64,000 nt of DNA from Ananas comosus (taxonomy: Eukaryota; Streptophyta; Magnoliopsida; Poales; Bromeliaceae). Position numbers and translations under genes: made by a program. The notes beneath the pieces were generated by a model. That model had not been told where the DNA came from, did no database searches, and worked only from the letters and a program-made list of their open reading frames with translations. Positions 1-13,438 of the stretch are shown here, piece after piece (within the stretch, counting starts at the first letter, position 1; each line of letters opens with the position of its first letter). The stretch is from assembly GCF_001540865.1 (NCBI RefSeq), contig NC_033633.1:4145019-4209018 (forward strand), given 5' to 3'.

Positions 1-3000
1 TTTGTTAGCCGAGCATTTGCATTGTTGCATGGTCTAGAGTTAGGGGCATTGTCACAGGCACGAGAGGTGCAGATCCCGGACCATGTTTTACAGGTTGCAG
101 AGTGTTGTTGGTCGTGTCCGGTGTAGTTGGATTCGTGGGTCATGCCCGCAGACCTGTTGGTGTTAGGGCAGCTGTAGGACTTCGACGTTGTGCTCGGTAT
201 GGATTGGCTGGCGCGGTACTATGCTACCATCGACTGTGGAGTGAGGACAGTGATGTTTCGCGAGCCAGGCCAGGAGGAGTTCACTTTCAGAGGCTGCAGG
301 AGCACGCTGTTTGCCACCTGGATATCTTCGGCGAGGGCTCGACAGATGCTGAGTAGTGGGTGTATTGCTTTCTTAGCGACAGTTATGGAGGTACCTACGG
401 CGGCACCGAGACTCGAGGATATTCCCATAGTCCGCGAGTTTCTAGATGTGTTTCCCCCTAAGTTGACGATGTTGCCGCCGGAGAGGGAGATTGAGTTTGT
501 GATTGATGTAGTTCCTGGAACTGTACCAATCTCAAAGGTACCTTATCGGATGGCGCCAACAGAGCTGAGAGAGCTAAAGGCACAGTTTCAGGATCTAATG
601 GATAGAGGGTTTGTGAGACCCAGTGTATCGCCTTGGGGAGCGCCAGTGCTATTTGTAAAGAAGAAGGGTGGTTCGCTCAGGTTATGTGTGGATTACCGGG
701 AGCTGAATAAAGTGACCATCAAGAATAAGTATCCCTTACCACGCATTGGTGATTTGTTTGATCAGCTGCAGGGATCTTATGTCTTCTCGAAGATTGATCT
801 CCAGTCAGGTTACCACCAGCTGAGGGTGAGGGCCGAGGATGTTCTCAAGGCGGCTTTCGGACTCGATACGGAAATTATGAGTTCACGGTGATGCCTTTTG
901 GATTGACGAATGCCCCTGCCGCATTCATGGATTTGATGAACAGAGTGTTCAAGCCGTTCTTGGATAGGTTTGTGGTAGTCTTCATCGACGATATCCTGAT
1001 ATACTCCCGGAGTGATGCTGAGCATGAGGAGCACTTGAAGATTGTGCTACAGCTTCTGCGAGAAAAGAAGCTGTATGCCAAGTTGAAGAAGTGCGAGTTC
1101 TGGCTACGGGAGGTTGCTTTCTTGGGCTACGTGATTTCAGCCGAGGGTGTAGCAGTGGACCCGAAGAAAATTTAGGCAATTCGAGATTGGCCTAGACCGA
1201 TGACGGTGACTGAGGTACGGAGCTTCCTGGGACTGGCAGGATATTACCGTCGGTTTGTGGAAGGCTTTGCGAAGCTTTCCACACCCCTCACACGCTTGAC
1301 GCGGAAGGGGATTCGTTTTGTCTGGAGCGACGACTGTCAGAGGAGCTTTGACGAGTTGAGACTGAGGTTGACGTCGGCTCCTATCCTTGCCCTTCCGGTG
1401 ATGGGGGATGGATTCGTGATCTATAGTGATGCATCGCACAGTGGACTTGGTTGCGTGCTGATGCAGCATGGTAGGGTGATTGCTTATGCTTCACGGCAGT
1501 TAAAGGATTATGAGAAGAATTACCCTACGCATGACTTGGAGCTTGCCGCGGTGGTTTTTGCTTTGAAGCTCTGGCGGCATTACTTGTACGGCGAGCACTG
1601 CGAGGTTTTCACCGATCATCAAAGTCTCAAGTATCTGTTCACACAGAGGGAGCTGAATCTGAGGCAGCGCCGGTGGTTGGAGTTACTGAAGGACTATGAC
1701 ATTAGTATTCAGTATCATCCCGGCAGGGCGAATGTGGTGGCAGATGCGTTGAGCAGGAAGTCAGTGCAGAGCCTGAGTTTGAGGATTACTGAGCAGAGAC
1801 CCCTACTCGAGGAGCTACAGCGGCTGGGACTCGAGATAGTACCCCCTGGGTCTACGGCGAGGCTGACGTCTCTAGTTTTACAGCCCACTCTGTTGGATAG
1901 GATCCGAGAGAAACAGAGTGGAGATCCGTACTTGTTGAGGATTAGAGAGCAGCTAGACAGGGGGCAGGCTGAGGGTTTTGCTTTGGACAGTTCGGGAGTA
2001 CTACGGTACAGGGACCGACTGTGTGTGCCTGTGGATTCTGAGATCCGAGCAGACATTCTGAGAGAGGCTCATTGTTCTCCTTATACGGTTCACCCAGGTG
2101 GAACCAAGATGTATAAGGATCTAAAGGCACGGTTTTGGTGGAATGGAATGAAGAGGGACATTGGCAGATATGTGACTCAGTGTTTGACTTGCCAACAGGT
2201 GAAAGCCGAGCATCAGGTACCTGCTGGCAAGCTTCAGAGTCTGCCAGTGCCCGAGTGGAAGTGGGAGTACATCACTATGGACTTTGTCGTTGGATTGCCT
2301 AGAGCGCAGGGTGGCTACGACGCGATTTGGGTGATAGTGGACAGACTGACCAAGTCTGCTCACTTCCTACCGGTTCAGACTACCTGGTCCAGAGAGAGAC
2401 TCGCGCAGCTATACTTGGATGAGATCGTTAGGCTGCACGGCGTGCCAGTGTCGATTGTATCAGACAGAGACCCGAGGTTTGTATCCCAGTTTTGGAGGAG
2501 TCTTCAGACAGCCTTGGGTACACAGCTACATTTCAGCACAGCGTTCCACCCACAGACAGATGGTCAGTCAGAGCGGACCATTCAGACTCTAGAGGACATG
2601 CTGAGGGCATGTGTCCTGGACTTTGGAGGAGGGTGGTATCGACATTTGAGACTGGTTGAGTTTGCGTACAACAACAGCTATCAAGCGAGCATCCAGATGG
2701 CTCCGTTTGAGGCGTTGTATGGACGCAGATGTCGATCCCCCCTGTTTTGGAGTGATGTGGGTGAGCGGAGGACACTTGGACCAGAGATTCTACTTGAGGC
2801 TGAGGAAAAGGTGAGAGTCGTTCGACGACACCTTTTGACAGCACAGAGCCGACAGAGGAGCTACGCCGATACCAGGAGACGAGACTTGGAGTTTCAGGTT
2901 GGAGATCATGTTTTTCTCAAAGTCTCGCCGTCCAGAGGGATACGCCGATTTGGAGTACGTGGAAAGCTTAGTCCACGGTTTGTTGGCCCTTTCGAGGTAT

Positions 3001-3320
3001 TGGAGAGGATCGGACCGGTTGCTTACAGGATAGCTCTACCCCCGTGACTTGCTGGCATCCACGATGTTTTCCATGTCTCAGCATTGAGGAGATACGTTTT
3101 TGATCCCTCTCATTTGATTGACTTCACTCCACTTGAGATTGGCGAGGATCTGAGATACAAGGAGCGTCCGTTGCGGATTCTTGCTCGGGAGACGAAAGAA
3201 TTGCCCAACCGAGTCATCCCGTATGTGAAGGTGCAGTGGAGTAATCATGATGAGCGGGAGGCGACTTGGGAGTCTGAGACGGTGATGAGGGAAGCCTATC
3301 CCTATTTGTTCGATGCCTGA
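1..3320 (+). pseudogene. Degenerate pol of a Ty3/gypsy chromovirus (protease C-terminus, RT, RNase H, integrase, chromodomain)
   Basis: The reading frame runs through the end of the protease (a GMDWLA-type motif near 199), reverse transcriptase with FIDD at 981-992, RNase H (D77, E114, D139 and D182 of the 1200-3047 segment), integrase zinc finger (H291, H298, C328, C331), integrase core (D361, D422, E458, the D-D-35-E spacing), a GPY/F-type module, and a C-terminal chromodomain-like segment ending at 3320. This domain order is that of Tekay/Del-type chromoviruses. The copy is dead: in-frame stops at 124-126, 175-177, 1173-1175 and 3045-3047, and a one-base frame loss near 858-861 in RT. The stop at 3045 looks like a C-to-T change. 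Gag and the 5' LTR lie outside the window. No functional product is expected. Confidence 0.95.
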
Positions 3321-3359
3321 GGAGAGGTACGTTTCGGTTTCGCGGACGAAACCTTTTGT

Positions 3360-3740
3360 AGTGGGGGAGGATGTGAGATCCCTGGTGTTTGACTTTGGAG
3401 GCTTGTCGACAGCTCTGAAGAGTGTCGGGACAAGTCCGAGTCGCGTTGGCGTCAAATAGACGCAAAACGGACTCCGTGCGACACGAGGGCAGCCTTCGGC
3501 GAAGAAATCTGCAAAATAGTAGATTTTCCTACTTGCTGTACCGGTACAGCTAGCGAGGTGTACCGGTACACTATATTGGTTGAGCATGTACTGCTCTCGG
3601 GTTGGCCTCCTGTACCGGTACGCGATCCCGTGTACCGATACACCGGGGTAGGTGAGGGGGTGTTTTGGTCTTTTTCTACCTCGTTCGTATCACCCTCCTC
3701 ACCCCAGCTTATTTACTTGTAGAGTGAGGCTGAGAGAGAG
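3360..3740 (+). mobile_element. Polypurine tract and 3' LTR of the chromovirus, cut by an assembly gap
   Basis: A purine tract (gtgggggagga, about 3361-3371) directly precedes TGTGAGATCCC at 3372, a typical LTR start. It lies just after the end of the chromodomain, as expected for a 3' LTR. The LTR carries four copies, two of them imperfect, of the palindrome TGTACCGGTACA (3537-3548, 3559-3570, 3611-3622, 3631-3642). Its 3' end and target-site duplication are hidden in the N run starting at 3741, so LTR length cannot be given. Confidence 0.85.
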
Positions 3741-3840
3741 NNNNNNNNNNNNNNNNNNNNNNNNNNNNNNNNNNNNNNNNNNNNNNNNNNNNNNNNNNNN
3801 NNNNNNNNNNNNNNNNNNNNNNNNNNNNNNNNNNNNNNNN
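3741..3840. other. Assembly gap of 100 N
   Basis: Exactly 100 N, a conventional length for a gap of unknown size. It removes the end of the chromovirus LTR. Confidence 0.99.
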
Positions 3841-4285
3841 GTACTGTTAATCTATTACATATGCAAAATAGTTGTTTCTTTTTTTTTTTTTTTCCTGTAT
3901 ATGCTTAAGCTATTGAAGAATAATATTTTTAATATTTTATATTCAACACTATTCTTTACATCCGAAATATTTTGATAGTCTATAAGTTTGACGAGACTTG
4001 GCATAAGTTCAATGAGACTCAAACAGTCAATGACTTTTATACTAGTATTATGTTAAACATTATGAAATAATCTGTGTTTTTTCTAAAAGTTCAAGTTAAA
4101 AACTATTTTTTAAATATTTTAAATTGCTCTTTCGTGACGTAGCATATTTTCACTTTGCCACAGAATTGTTTGAGAAGTTTTACTTTACTATTATGTATTA
4201 TGTGAAAATAAAAATAAAATCCAAAGATAGTTAAGTGCATCTTCTGAACTACGAGGCAGCAAAGTAAAAATATGCTATGCTGTAA
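3841..4285. other. AT-rich intergenic sequence
   Basis: No gene is seen. The sequence is AT-rich with homopolymer runs and ends in the TAA (4283-4285) that flanks the following MITE. Confidence 0.7.
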
Positions 4286-5168
4286 GATCCTGTTTGGTTC
4301 AGAGGATAAGCGGGGGTAACGAAAGTTATCCGTCAAACGGAATCATTTTTTGCCAGGATATTTTATCCCGGTCAAAGTTTGCTATTTCCGGCTACCCCAG
4401 AATAGCAAGCTCTTTACTATTCCACCATTTTAATAGAATAATGCTATTCCAATACTTAATTTCAAACTTAATTAAAATTATAAAACAAATTAAAACTAAA
4501 TTATATAAATATAATATATTTTATATATTATTATTAATACATTATTTTTATTATAAAATTATTAATTGTACTATATTAATACATATTATTTATATTTAAA
4601 TATTACAACAAATTAAAATTTAAAATTTAAAATTTAAATTTAAAATTTAAAATATTATGATAAATTAAATTTAAAATTTAAAATTTATAATCTCAAAATT
4701 GAAGTTTATAATTTATAATTCCACATTTTAAATTTTAAATTTAAATTTTGATATTTTAAATTTTTAAAATTTTAAATTTGATATTTTATTTTTTTCAAAA
4801 TTAAATTTGATCTTAAATTTAAACTTTGAAATTTAAAATTTTGAATTTAAAATTTGAGATTTTAAATTTTAAATTTTAATTTCAAAATTTGAAATTTAAA
4901 AGTTAAAATTTGAAATTTTAAAATATAAATATAAAATATGAAAATTCAAATTCTAATATAAAGAAAGGGATAATATTATTATTTTTTATTTATAACTACT
5001 CACTTTAATTCTTATTTCATCCTACCTAACCAAACACTATTTTTTTTTTTCGCAAGAATAACCTAATTTTCACCCAAATGCAAAATTAATCTAATCCCCA
5101 CTTATAACTTAATTTATATCTATTTCTGGAATATCCATTTTTTGCTTATTTCCGAACTAAATGATACC
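4286..5168. mobile_element. Tourist-like (PIF/Harbinger) MITE, copy 1
   Basis: The 883-bp element starts GATCCTGTTTGGTTC and ends in the approximate inverse (GAACTAAATGATACC). It is flanked by TAA on both sides (4283-4285 and 5169-5171), the target duplication typical of PIF/Harbinger elements. The ends carry a small palindrome (ggataac..gttatcc). The centre, about 4610-4930, is almost entirely AAATTT/TTTAAA words. A related copy in the opposite orientation lies at 15404-16329 and a partial one at 18212-18622. No transposase is encoded. Confidence 0.8.
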
Positions 5169-5279
5169 TAAGGGGCAAACTGAAATTTTACCATTTTCCA
5201 TATTTGTATTCAGAAAAAATTTCCATTCAAAACCCGGTCTACGCACCAACTTCCTTACGTAAGCCACACCGGCACCAAC

Positions 5280-5720
5280 TACCGCATGAGTTTCTCCCTC
5301 TTTTTTTTTTTTTTTAAAAAACACTTTTTAATTTTTTTTAATATTTTTCTGGGTTCCGGATGGAGAGAACGACCACGTGACCTCACACGGCTCACAGTAT
5401 GAGCGCCGGAGCCCATCCCAACGAGCAACGTAGCGTGTGATCGCCCCCTCCCCACCGTCCGATCCCGATCCGACGGCTCCCGCGCCGCCCCACTCTCCCC
5501 CTCCATCTCCCCCGCATGATCCCTGAGACCGTGGCTTCAAAGAAACCTCTCTCTCTCTATCACACACACACTCTCTCTCTCTCTCTCTCTCCTCTTCGAT
5601 CACTATTTAAACTCCTCGAACCCCCCTCCTCGGTCTCTCACCATCTTTGATCCGTTTCTCCCACTAATTGCTTCGTGGGCGGAGCGATTTTGAGTTCTGC
5701 GTAGCGGAAATTGGTAAAAG
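5280..5720 (+). promoter_or_regulatory. Promoter and 5' leader of the arabinofuranosidase gene
   Basis: This is a GC-rich island in AT-rich surroundings. A TATA-like tatttaa lies at 5604-5610, preceded by a CT/CA microsatellite (5547-5592). A start of transcription near 5635 would be well placed. A likely leader-intron donor (ggtaaaag) follows near 5713, about 770 bp before the ATG at 6486. The leader intron is inferred, not proven. Confidence 0.55.
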
Positions 5721-7654
5721 ATTGGATTTTTTTTTTTTTTCCGGGACTATGTGTTCGATGAAATGCCCAAAAGGGCTCCTTTTCGTTGTATTTGTTGTGA
5801 AATTCGGATGTTTGCATTCACGTTGACGGGTTCTGATGCTGTTAATTCATTTTTTTTCCAGCAATTTAAGGGTGCCCATTTTATGTTCCGGTCTAGTTCG
5901 TAGCTTCTCTTGCGCGAGTTCCAAAGAATTTGAAATATTAGAACACTGTTCTCTTATTATAGATTAAACTTGTAGAGATTGGTGGTTGTTTCACGTAGTA
6001 TAAAAAGTACGAGGTTCTCGGTTCAAATCCTTTTTGAGCTCTTGGTTTCGTCTAAATTCCGTAAATTTTTAGAGACAAGTAGTTATTTCACAGAATTATG
6101 GTATAAGATAAGTAGCATAATTATGGTGCTAGATTAAACGTAAATTTCTCTTCTTTATAAAAAAAATTTGTTTATCTTGAAGTTCCTGCACCCAATTTTC
6201 ATCTTTAAAAATAAAATTTGGATTAGTATAGGTATGCTTTTTATCAATCTCTGTTTCTTGAATGTGTAGCTTTTCTGTTCATGATAATGTGCCACTTAAA
6301 AAAGGTGTTCAGTTGTAACAATAGGTCGTTATGGATTTCCTTTGTGCATTGGTGCACGACTCTTTTTGGTTGGTTTTGTGTTCTTTTTGCTGTTATTGCC
6401 TGTTCCATTGATTGCTCTCCTTGGTTTCATGCGTATGTATGTAGGCTCCATTTGGTGCTCTTGGGATTGAATGTGGTGAGAGCAAATGGGTGTCCGCGGG
6501 GCGTCTCTTGGCATTGTATTTTACGCGCTGTTTATATTGTTCGGTAGTTACGAATGCTCGGCTCATGCTTTAGAGGTGACCAGGAGCGCAGTCCTGTTGG
6601 TCGACGCTTCCCCGCAGTCAGCACGGCAAATCCCTGAGACTCTGTTTGGTATCTTTTTTGAGGTGAGCCTTAATATTACAAATAAGCTTAGACACGAGAG
6701 ATGGCAACAGGACTTTTATTTGTTTCTTTCATGACAATTTGATTGTCAAAACTTGCAGGAGATCAATCATGCAGGAGCTGGTGGACTATGGGCAGAACTT
6801 GTTAGCAATAGAGGTAAGTTGGTCCCTTCTAATCTTTAATTATCAAATGGAATTTTGAAGCTGATAAAGAAATAGTTTCATGTGATAAGTTTCCATCTAA
6901 TTTACAAGAGTCCCGTTTGATGATACTTAAAACATATACCACTCAAAATGATGATGTAGAGATTGTTTATGGATGATTTACACTCAGAAATTTCTGCATT
7001 TTTTTTTTTGCACAGTAATAGGTGTCTGAACTGCTAGTGATTATTTTGAACAATTTTGTTTGCTTGCCTAGTGAAAAGTCAGTTTGTTGGTATCTATGAA
7101 TTATATATCTGATTGTACATGGATTCACTGTTTCCTTCATCTTTAATCTCCTTCAGTAAATGAATGGATAAAGAATTTCAGGAAGGCACTCTGGATCTAG
7201 AGCTTGATTAGTTGCTTCTGTATCTAAAACTTGTGACAAATTAGCTCGAGAAACCCTTTTGGCCTTTTCGGACAGAACTCTTCTGGCTTTTATCAACTAG
7301 AAATAATTTATATTTGTACAATCGATTTTGTTTATGCCGTTCTTTTTCCTCGTGCACTCCTTTGACAATCGATTTCACAGGTTTTGAAGCAGGAGGCACT
7401 AATACTCCTTCAAATATCGACCCATGGTCCATCATTGGAAATGAAACCTTCGTTTCAGTTGCAACTGAACGTACATCCTGTTTTAGTCGGAACATTGTTG
7501 CACTTCGAATGGAAGTACATTGTGACAACAGTGGATCAATTGTTTGTCCGGCTAGAGGTGTTGGAGTATATAACCCTGGGTTCTGGGGCATGGTAAGTGC
7601 TTACTAGTTCTGATGCAATATGAAAGGTAATGTCACAGATGGCTGATCTTTCTT

Positions 7655-7940
7655 TTAGTGCCTTTTTGGCCTAATTTCTGAAATGGATATTTTACTCCAA
7701 AAGGCAGAAACTCCCAGAAACTAGGCATTTGGCTAACAAAATCAGGAGCTTTTGTTGCTGTGGAAGCTAAGGTGAAATTTGGGCCCCCAAAGAAGCTTCA
7801 GGTTGAAGTGTTTGCTTCTGCAGCAGAAAAAAGCTGTAGTAGAGGTTATTTGTTTGAAGAAGGTCTTAGTGCTTCTTCCAACATCTCGACTCAAATATCA
7901 CTTTTGTAGAAGCTTCTGTTGGGCCAAACATGTTATTACT
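7655..7940. mobile_element. Possible MITE in intron 3 of the arabinofuranosidase pseudogene
   Basis: An insert with GCCTTTTTGGCC near the left side and TTGGGCCAAACATG at the right, and internal 'agaagcttc' words, resembles hAT/Harbinger MITE ends. No target duplication was established. Confidence 0.3.
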
Positions 7941-10900
7941 CAAAAATATGGTCATTCTTAATAGCAATTAAGGTTCTTTAATTTTGTACATCTTGATTTG
8001 GTATGTTTGATCCATTTTAGCCATTTAATATCCCAATCTATCATAAAATAGGTATATCTTAGTATTACCCAAAAGATCAATCTAGTAGGAACCGGACCCT
8101 GAAATATATATTAACATCTCTATTCACATATATGATAGATATGAAAGACACGTGGAATTGATAGGTGGGATAGGAGATGGAGATTTAACCCATTATATAA
8201 GGCAGGAATACAATCATTAAATACTGAAGGTGGGGATTGAATCCACGACCTCACAGAACAAAGGGTTTCAGAATTAGGTCTGATACCATATTATCCAAAA
8301 GATCGATCTAGTAGGGAACAGGACCAGATATATATATTAACACAGTATAGAATAAATATAATCTTTTTGACTATTGCCTCGTTTTTTTATTTTTTAGTTT
8401 TTATGCCATTGAGTTGCTCATTTCCACAGACTTTTGATTACTTTCTCCATTGAAAATTGCAGAATATAGAAGAAGGGAAGAGTTATAAAGTGGTATTGCA
8501 TGTTAAATCAACTGGATCGGTGAACTTAACGGTTTCACTAACAAACTCAAATGGATTTGACCTGGCATCTTCTAATGTGATGTGAGTGTATTTTCAATAT
8601 TTTGAACATATTAATGATATGGTTAGTGATCCCATATATATTGAATGTTTTACATTTTCTGCAGAGCTTCTGCTGCAGATGTGTCAAATTGGACAAAGGT
8701 GGAGCTTCAATTGGACTCGACAGGAACAGATGTAAACTCAACATTTCAATTAAGAACTACCAACCAAGGGGTTATATGGTTCGATCAACTGTCAGTCATG
8801 CCCTTGGACACTTACAAGGTATGGTAGGATCAAGTTGGGAAGATTCGGAATACTTTTATGAAAAGTACAGGAAGTAAAAATTGTTACGTTTGATCAGCCA
8901 AGAAATGTTTGCTTAAAAAATGGAAGTTGATGCTAAGTGCTATACATATAGAATATGAGAGTGTATGCAAACCTGTTCATTTTTAATTACTTTTGATGTT
9001 TGTTGATGGATGTTCTGGTCTGTACCTTTATCTAACTCACATGTTTGAAAAAATCCTGCTCTTGTGGCAGTGAATACCGAGATCGTTCTTACCATCTTGG
9101 ACTTGATCCAAGGAGTCAGTTTATTGGTCTTTGGATCAAAATTTATGTCCCCAGAAAATTCTTGTCACTTCATTTTTTAGGTGCATGTAAAGGCTATAAA
9201 TGGCAGCAGGCGCAGTCGATGAGGAAGCATCCAGCCGATGCTTCTCCATCAGTGATTCTCACGTCCATATATAGCATATGAGAGTAGCTCCAATGTGCTT
9301 CTGGATTTTTTGGAGCCTCTAAATTGTCAAAGCAGGGCTTAAATGTTTGGTCCCTTGATTGTTTTTGTTTTGGAATTTCTTTTGTCTTGTGTGAACTTTG
9401 ATGTTTGTTTGATATGGAAGGGATCTGCCTTATGCAGCAAATTAATCTCTTTCTTGGAGCTTTAATAACATGAGTGATGTTTTATCATTATTGTCATAAA
9501 TCTTTAATGATTTACTAATTGGTGTTTTATCTCTACAGGGACATGGTTTCCGCAAGGGACTTTTTTCCATGCTTGCTGATTTGAAACCTCGGTTTATAAG
9601 ATTTCCTGGTATGATGTAATTCTTCTTCTTCACAAACAGAAAAACAACTGCAAAGCCTTCTCAAGAATATGCGCTCTTAGGTTATGGTTGATAGCGCACA
9701 AAATTAACATACACTAACATCTCGCCAGATTTGATTGTCCATCGCTCAATTAATTACTAATCAGTATTACATGTACTTATCCAAATCGGATGCTAAATTA
9801 CACGGACTTGCTGTTATCTATTGACTATAACCCTTGAAGTAAAAAACCATTAAGGTCTTGTTTGGATGCATGAATATCTTGTTTGGTATACCTCATTTAC
9901 TTAAGAAATTTGTACAGTTGATTGATAAGGAGTGTGATCAAATGTTAAGAATGAAATGCCATATTCAGTTTTCAAATTATTTTTTCGGAATAAGATAAAT
10001 CACCTCGTGGATGAAATATGCTATCCTACCAAATTATGTATAGAAAGATTTTTTTGAAGAAGAAAAAATTGAACTCCTTAGAACTAGAAAATTCTCATAC
10101 ATAATAAGCTATTCTTAGATAACATGTGTCGACAAATACGGCCTAAAGGAAACCTCAACAACATAAATACCATAGTCATATAGTGGCTGTAGCATAGCTA
10201 TGGCTTTGTACTGTATACATCATAGATGTAAATTGAATGACAGAAATTATATCATCAATATAAAAGCATGCTTTAGATGAATAATTGCAGAAGAAAAGGT
10301 TAAGAGGGTACAATGAAATTCTATTTTCATTCTCTAGGTTGATCAACTGGTAAATTATTACTTTTAAGGTTATTTACAGAGGCCTTTGAAGAGAAGAAGA
10401 GTGATTTGCATATGGTTATTTGCTTGGAGAAGCACTAAGATTGTTCGTAAGGCATTGATCAGTTGTGCCTGAGCAAACAAGTGAACGTTCTGTTTTTACA
10501 TAGATTTGATAAGCATGTAAAGTAGTGTCACAAGTTGTGTTATACTGTTATTCGAAACCGAATTTATAAAATCAGTAAAAATGAAAAACAATAACTAGTG
10601 GTCACTCAAAAATGCCAAAAGACGCTTGCTTCCATAGATTGACTGTTAGGTATTAGTTGCCTAGTGGCTAAATCAGGTAAATCTCCTGATGTGGTGTCCA
10701 ATAATTGTCTATACCTTAGTTTACCGGGGGAGTGTAGGGATAAGAGATCTCCATTGCTCTGTACTTCAAAAGTTTAACAAGTTAGAAACAACACATTCAT
10801 AAATCAGCATACCGGCTACCTGAGATGAGAATACTTAGATGGATACAGTAATGCATGTGACTGAAGCTCTCCCATACTTACTGTACATATGATTTGTGAG

Positions 10901-11842
10901 TTTTATATGGAAAACTAATGGGCCTAGAATCTTTGCATTTCTAGGTGGTTGTTTTGTGGAAGATGATTGGCTGCGAAATGCATTCAGGTAGAAGGCCACA
11001 GTCGGACCATGGGAAGAGAGGCCTGGGCACTTTGGTGATGTTTGAATGTATTGGACCGATGATGGGCTTGGCTATTTTGAGTTTCTTCAGGTAAAATTAA
11101 TGGTCATATAAATTTCACTTATTACTTTTCTGCTGTTTTAGTATATCGCCGTGCACCTCAATGAATTTCTCTCATGTTTTGCATCTTTGATGAGTAATTG
11201 CAGCTTGCTGAAGTTCTAGGTGCTGCGCCAGTATGGGTGGTCAACAATGGTAATTTCTTATTTATGATTTACACAGTACGACAGTGACATCTATTTCCTA
11301 TTTAAAAAAAAAAAATGACGTCGGTATTTTTTTTCTCCCCTCTATTTTGTTCCAGGGATCAGCCACAATGACCAAGTTGATACCACCGATGCCTTACCTT
11401 TTGTACAGGCATGTATTAATAAGTTTCCATTACTTTTTTATCCTCCTGATGCATATGAATATAATAAACTTAAAAAACAAATTGCAGCATCTTTCCCACA
11501 CTTTATGGTGTAACATAGATGAAGACATGAGAAAGGAAATTTTTTTCAAAAATACAGTTGTTTCTTCTCTTTTTTTTCTCTTTCTTTATCCTTTAACGAG
11601 AGACGGGGAGTAGCAAGCACGTAATATTTTTCATCGGTTATCTGCTTAGCGAATTGGGTTTGAGCCTTACCAATAAATTTTAGATCAACTCCCTAAATTT
11701 TTTATCAACTGCTTTTGTGTTTCTCTCTGTCCCTATCTTAGGCATACTGGCAACATTACTTGAGCGATTTGGATTACTCATTTTACTCTAGTCTGCTCAT
11801 TTTACTACAGATAGGTGCTCATGAGATCTTTACTTTTTTCTT

Positions 11843-11922
11843 GGCTTCTATTATAGAACATAAATAACTTCTTGATCTTCTGGGCTTCTATTATAGAACA
11901 TAAATAACTTCTTGATCTTCTG
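11843..11922. repeat. Exact 40-bp tandem duplication
   Basis: A 40-bp unit beginning GGCTTCTATTATAG occurs at 11843-11882 and again, identical, at 11883-11922. It lies in intron 9 of the arabinofuranosidase pseudogene, shortly before exon 10. Confidence 0.95.
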
Positions 11923-12292
11923 GCACATTGACATTCCTCGAGTATGAGAATAACAGTTCCATATTTTTTTTGGTTTCAGGAAATTCTAGATAGTATCGAG
12001 TTTGCAAGGGGAAGCTCCAACTCAACATGGGGTTCTGTTAGAGCGGCAATGGGCCATCCTGATCCATTCGACCTGAAGTACGTGGCAATTGGGAATGAAG
12101 ATTGTGGGAAGAAAAACTATCTAGGTAAATTTAGCAACTCTTTTACTGCCTAGGTAGCTGTTTTGCAAAGCTATACATCTCTTTTGTTTGATCCCTTAGA
12201 GAGAAAAAGAAAATTTATCATAATAGGATATCATGCTGACAAAGGAATGTCTGATGATTAATTCGATTTGAATGGAAAGGAAAGCAATCTTA

Positions 12293-12512
12293 ATGCCTGT
12301 TTGATCCTGCTTCTACCGTCAGCTGCAGCCACCTCTAGAAGAGTGTTTGGCAAACAAAAAAGTGTGGAGCTTCTGTTGTATGCGAAGAGAAATTGAGATT
12401 CTGTATGAGAGAGAGAAGCTACTAGAGAAGTTTTAATATTATGATTCTCCTAGTAGAACTACTTAATCATCAAATCATAAAATAGCACTCAATCTACAGC
12501 AGAAACAGGCCC
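12293..12512. mobile_element. Short Tourist-like MITE
   Basis: This 220-bp insert in intron 10 has inverted ends (ATGCCTGTTTGATCCTGCTT and AGAAACAGGCCC) and TTA on both sides (12290-12292, 12513-12515), as expected for PIF/Harbinger MITEs. Confidence 0.65.
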
Positions 12513-13438
12513 TTAGGTCTGTGGCTACAAATTGCATTTGAGAAAATGTCTTTCAAATAGTGAGACTATTAGATATTATTTTGGTACTAGGGGGCTACAA
12601 AGTAATGATATTAAAAGTTTGTTTCTACATCTGTGGCTTCTGCTGTGTCTTAATTAGTAATAGCTTTTGAATTAAACATAAGATAGAACAACAAGAACAA
12701 CTAAAGCCTTAATCCCACCCACCTATTGAACTAAATGTGAGATCCCACAAATTATTTTCTTCGATTCTTTTCCAGTTCAATCATATTCCAGCATCTAATT
12801 CTTTTGTTCTTTTCAGAAGAACTATGAAATAGTTTTCACCAAATTTCTATATTCTTTTGCGGCTGGACCAATATTTGGCTGACATATCTTCTCTCTTGTT
12901 CTTGACAGGGAACTATCTCAAGTTCTACCAGGGAATAAAAGATGCTTATCCAGATATTAAACTTATTTCAAATTGTGATGGCTCCTCTAGACCTCTTAAT
13001 CATCCTGCTGATTTGTATGATTTCCATGTAAGCATATTAATCTGCTTCCTAATCAAGTTTGTATTCTTATTTTGTCCAATTTAGATTAAATTTTGTACAG
13101 CTTTTGACAATTTGAGATAATTCTGACACTTTTTCTTTACGCAGGTTTATACTTCAGCTAACAATTTGTTTTCAATGAATACTCAATTCGACCGCACGGC
13201 ACGTGTTGGTCCGAAGGTAGATGTTTAATTGCCAGTTATTTCTTTCCTACACACAAATCGATGGTTGATGATTCTTTTGTTCAGAGATGATAAGTATCTC
13301 AGCAATTATTAACTTTTTGATGGTGTAATTCCAGGCTTTTGTCAGCGAGTATGCTGTGACTGGATCAGATGCTGGCACTGGAAGCCTTTTAGCTTCATTA
13401 GCAGAAGCTGCTTTTCTCATGGGACTAGAGAAAAATAG

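Larger units (their letters stand above)
6486..13438 (+). pseudogene. Alpha-L-arabinofuranosidase (GH51, ASD1-like), nonsense-mutated and 3'-truncated
   Basis: Thirteen exons join in frame: 6486-6662, 6759-6813, 7381-7592, 8463-8581, 8665-8818, 9539-9608, 10945-11090, 11214-11249, 11356-11408, 11980-12124, 12909-13027, 13145-13216, 13335-13438. They give about 487 residues where plant ASD1 proteins have about 675. A signal peptide (first ~28 residues), the N-terminal carbohydrate-binding-like region and most of the catalytic barrel are present, including the acid/base Glu in GNEDCG (exon 10) and the nucleophile Glu in FVSEYA (exon 13). The family removes terminal arabinose from cell-wall arabinoxylan and pectin. 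Exon 7 has two Trp-to-stop changes (TAG 10989-10991, TGA 11043-11045), and exon 9 has a GC donor (11409). Exon 13 ends in a good donor, but no C-terminal exons follow. Almost certainly a pseudogene, unless exon 7 is an assembly error and the 3' end is misplaced. Confidence 0.88.
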
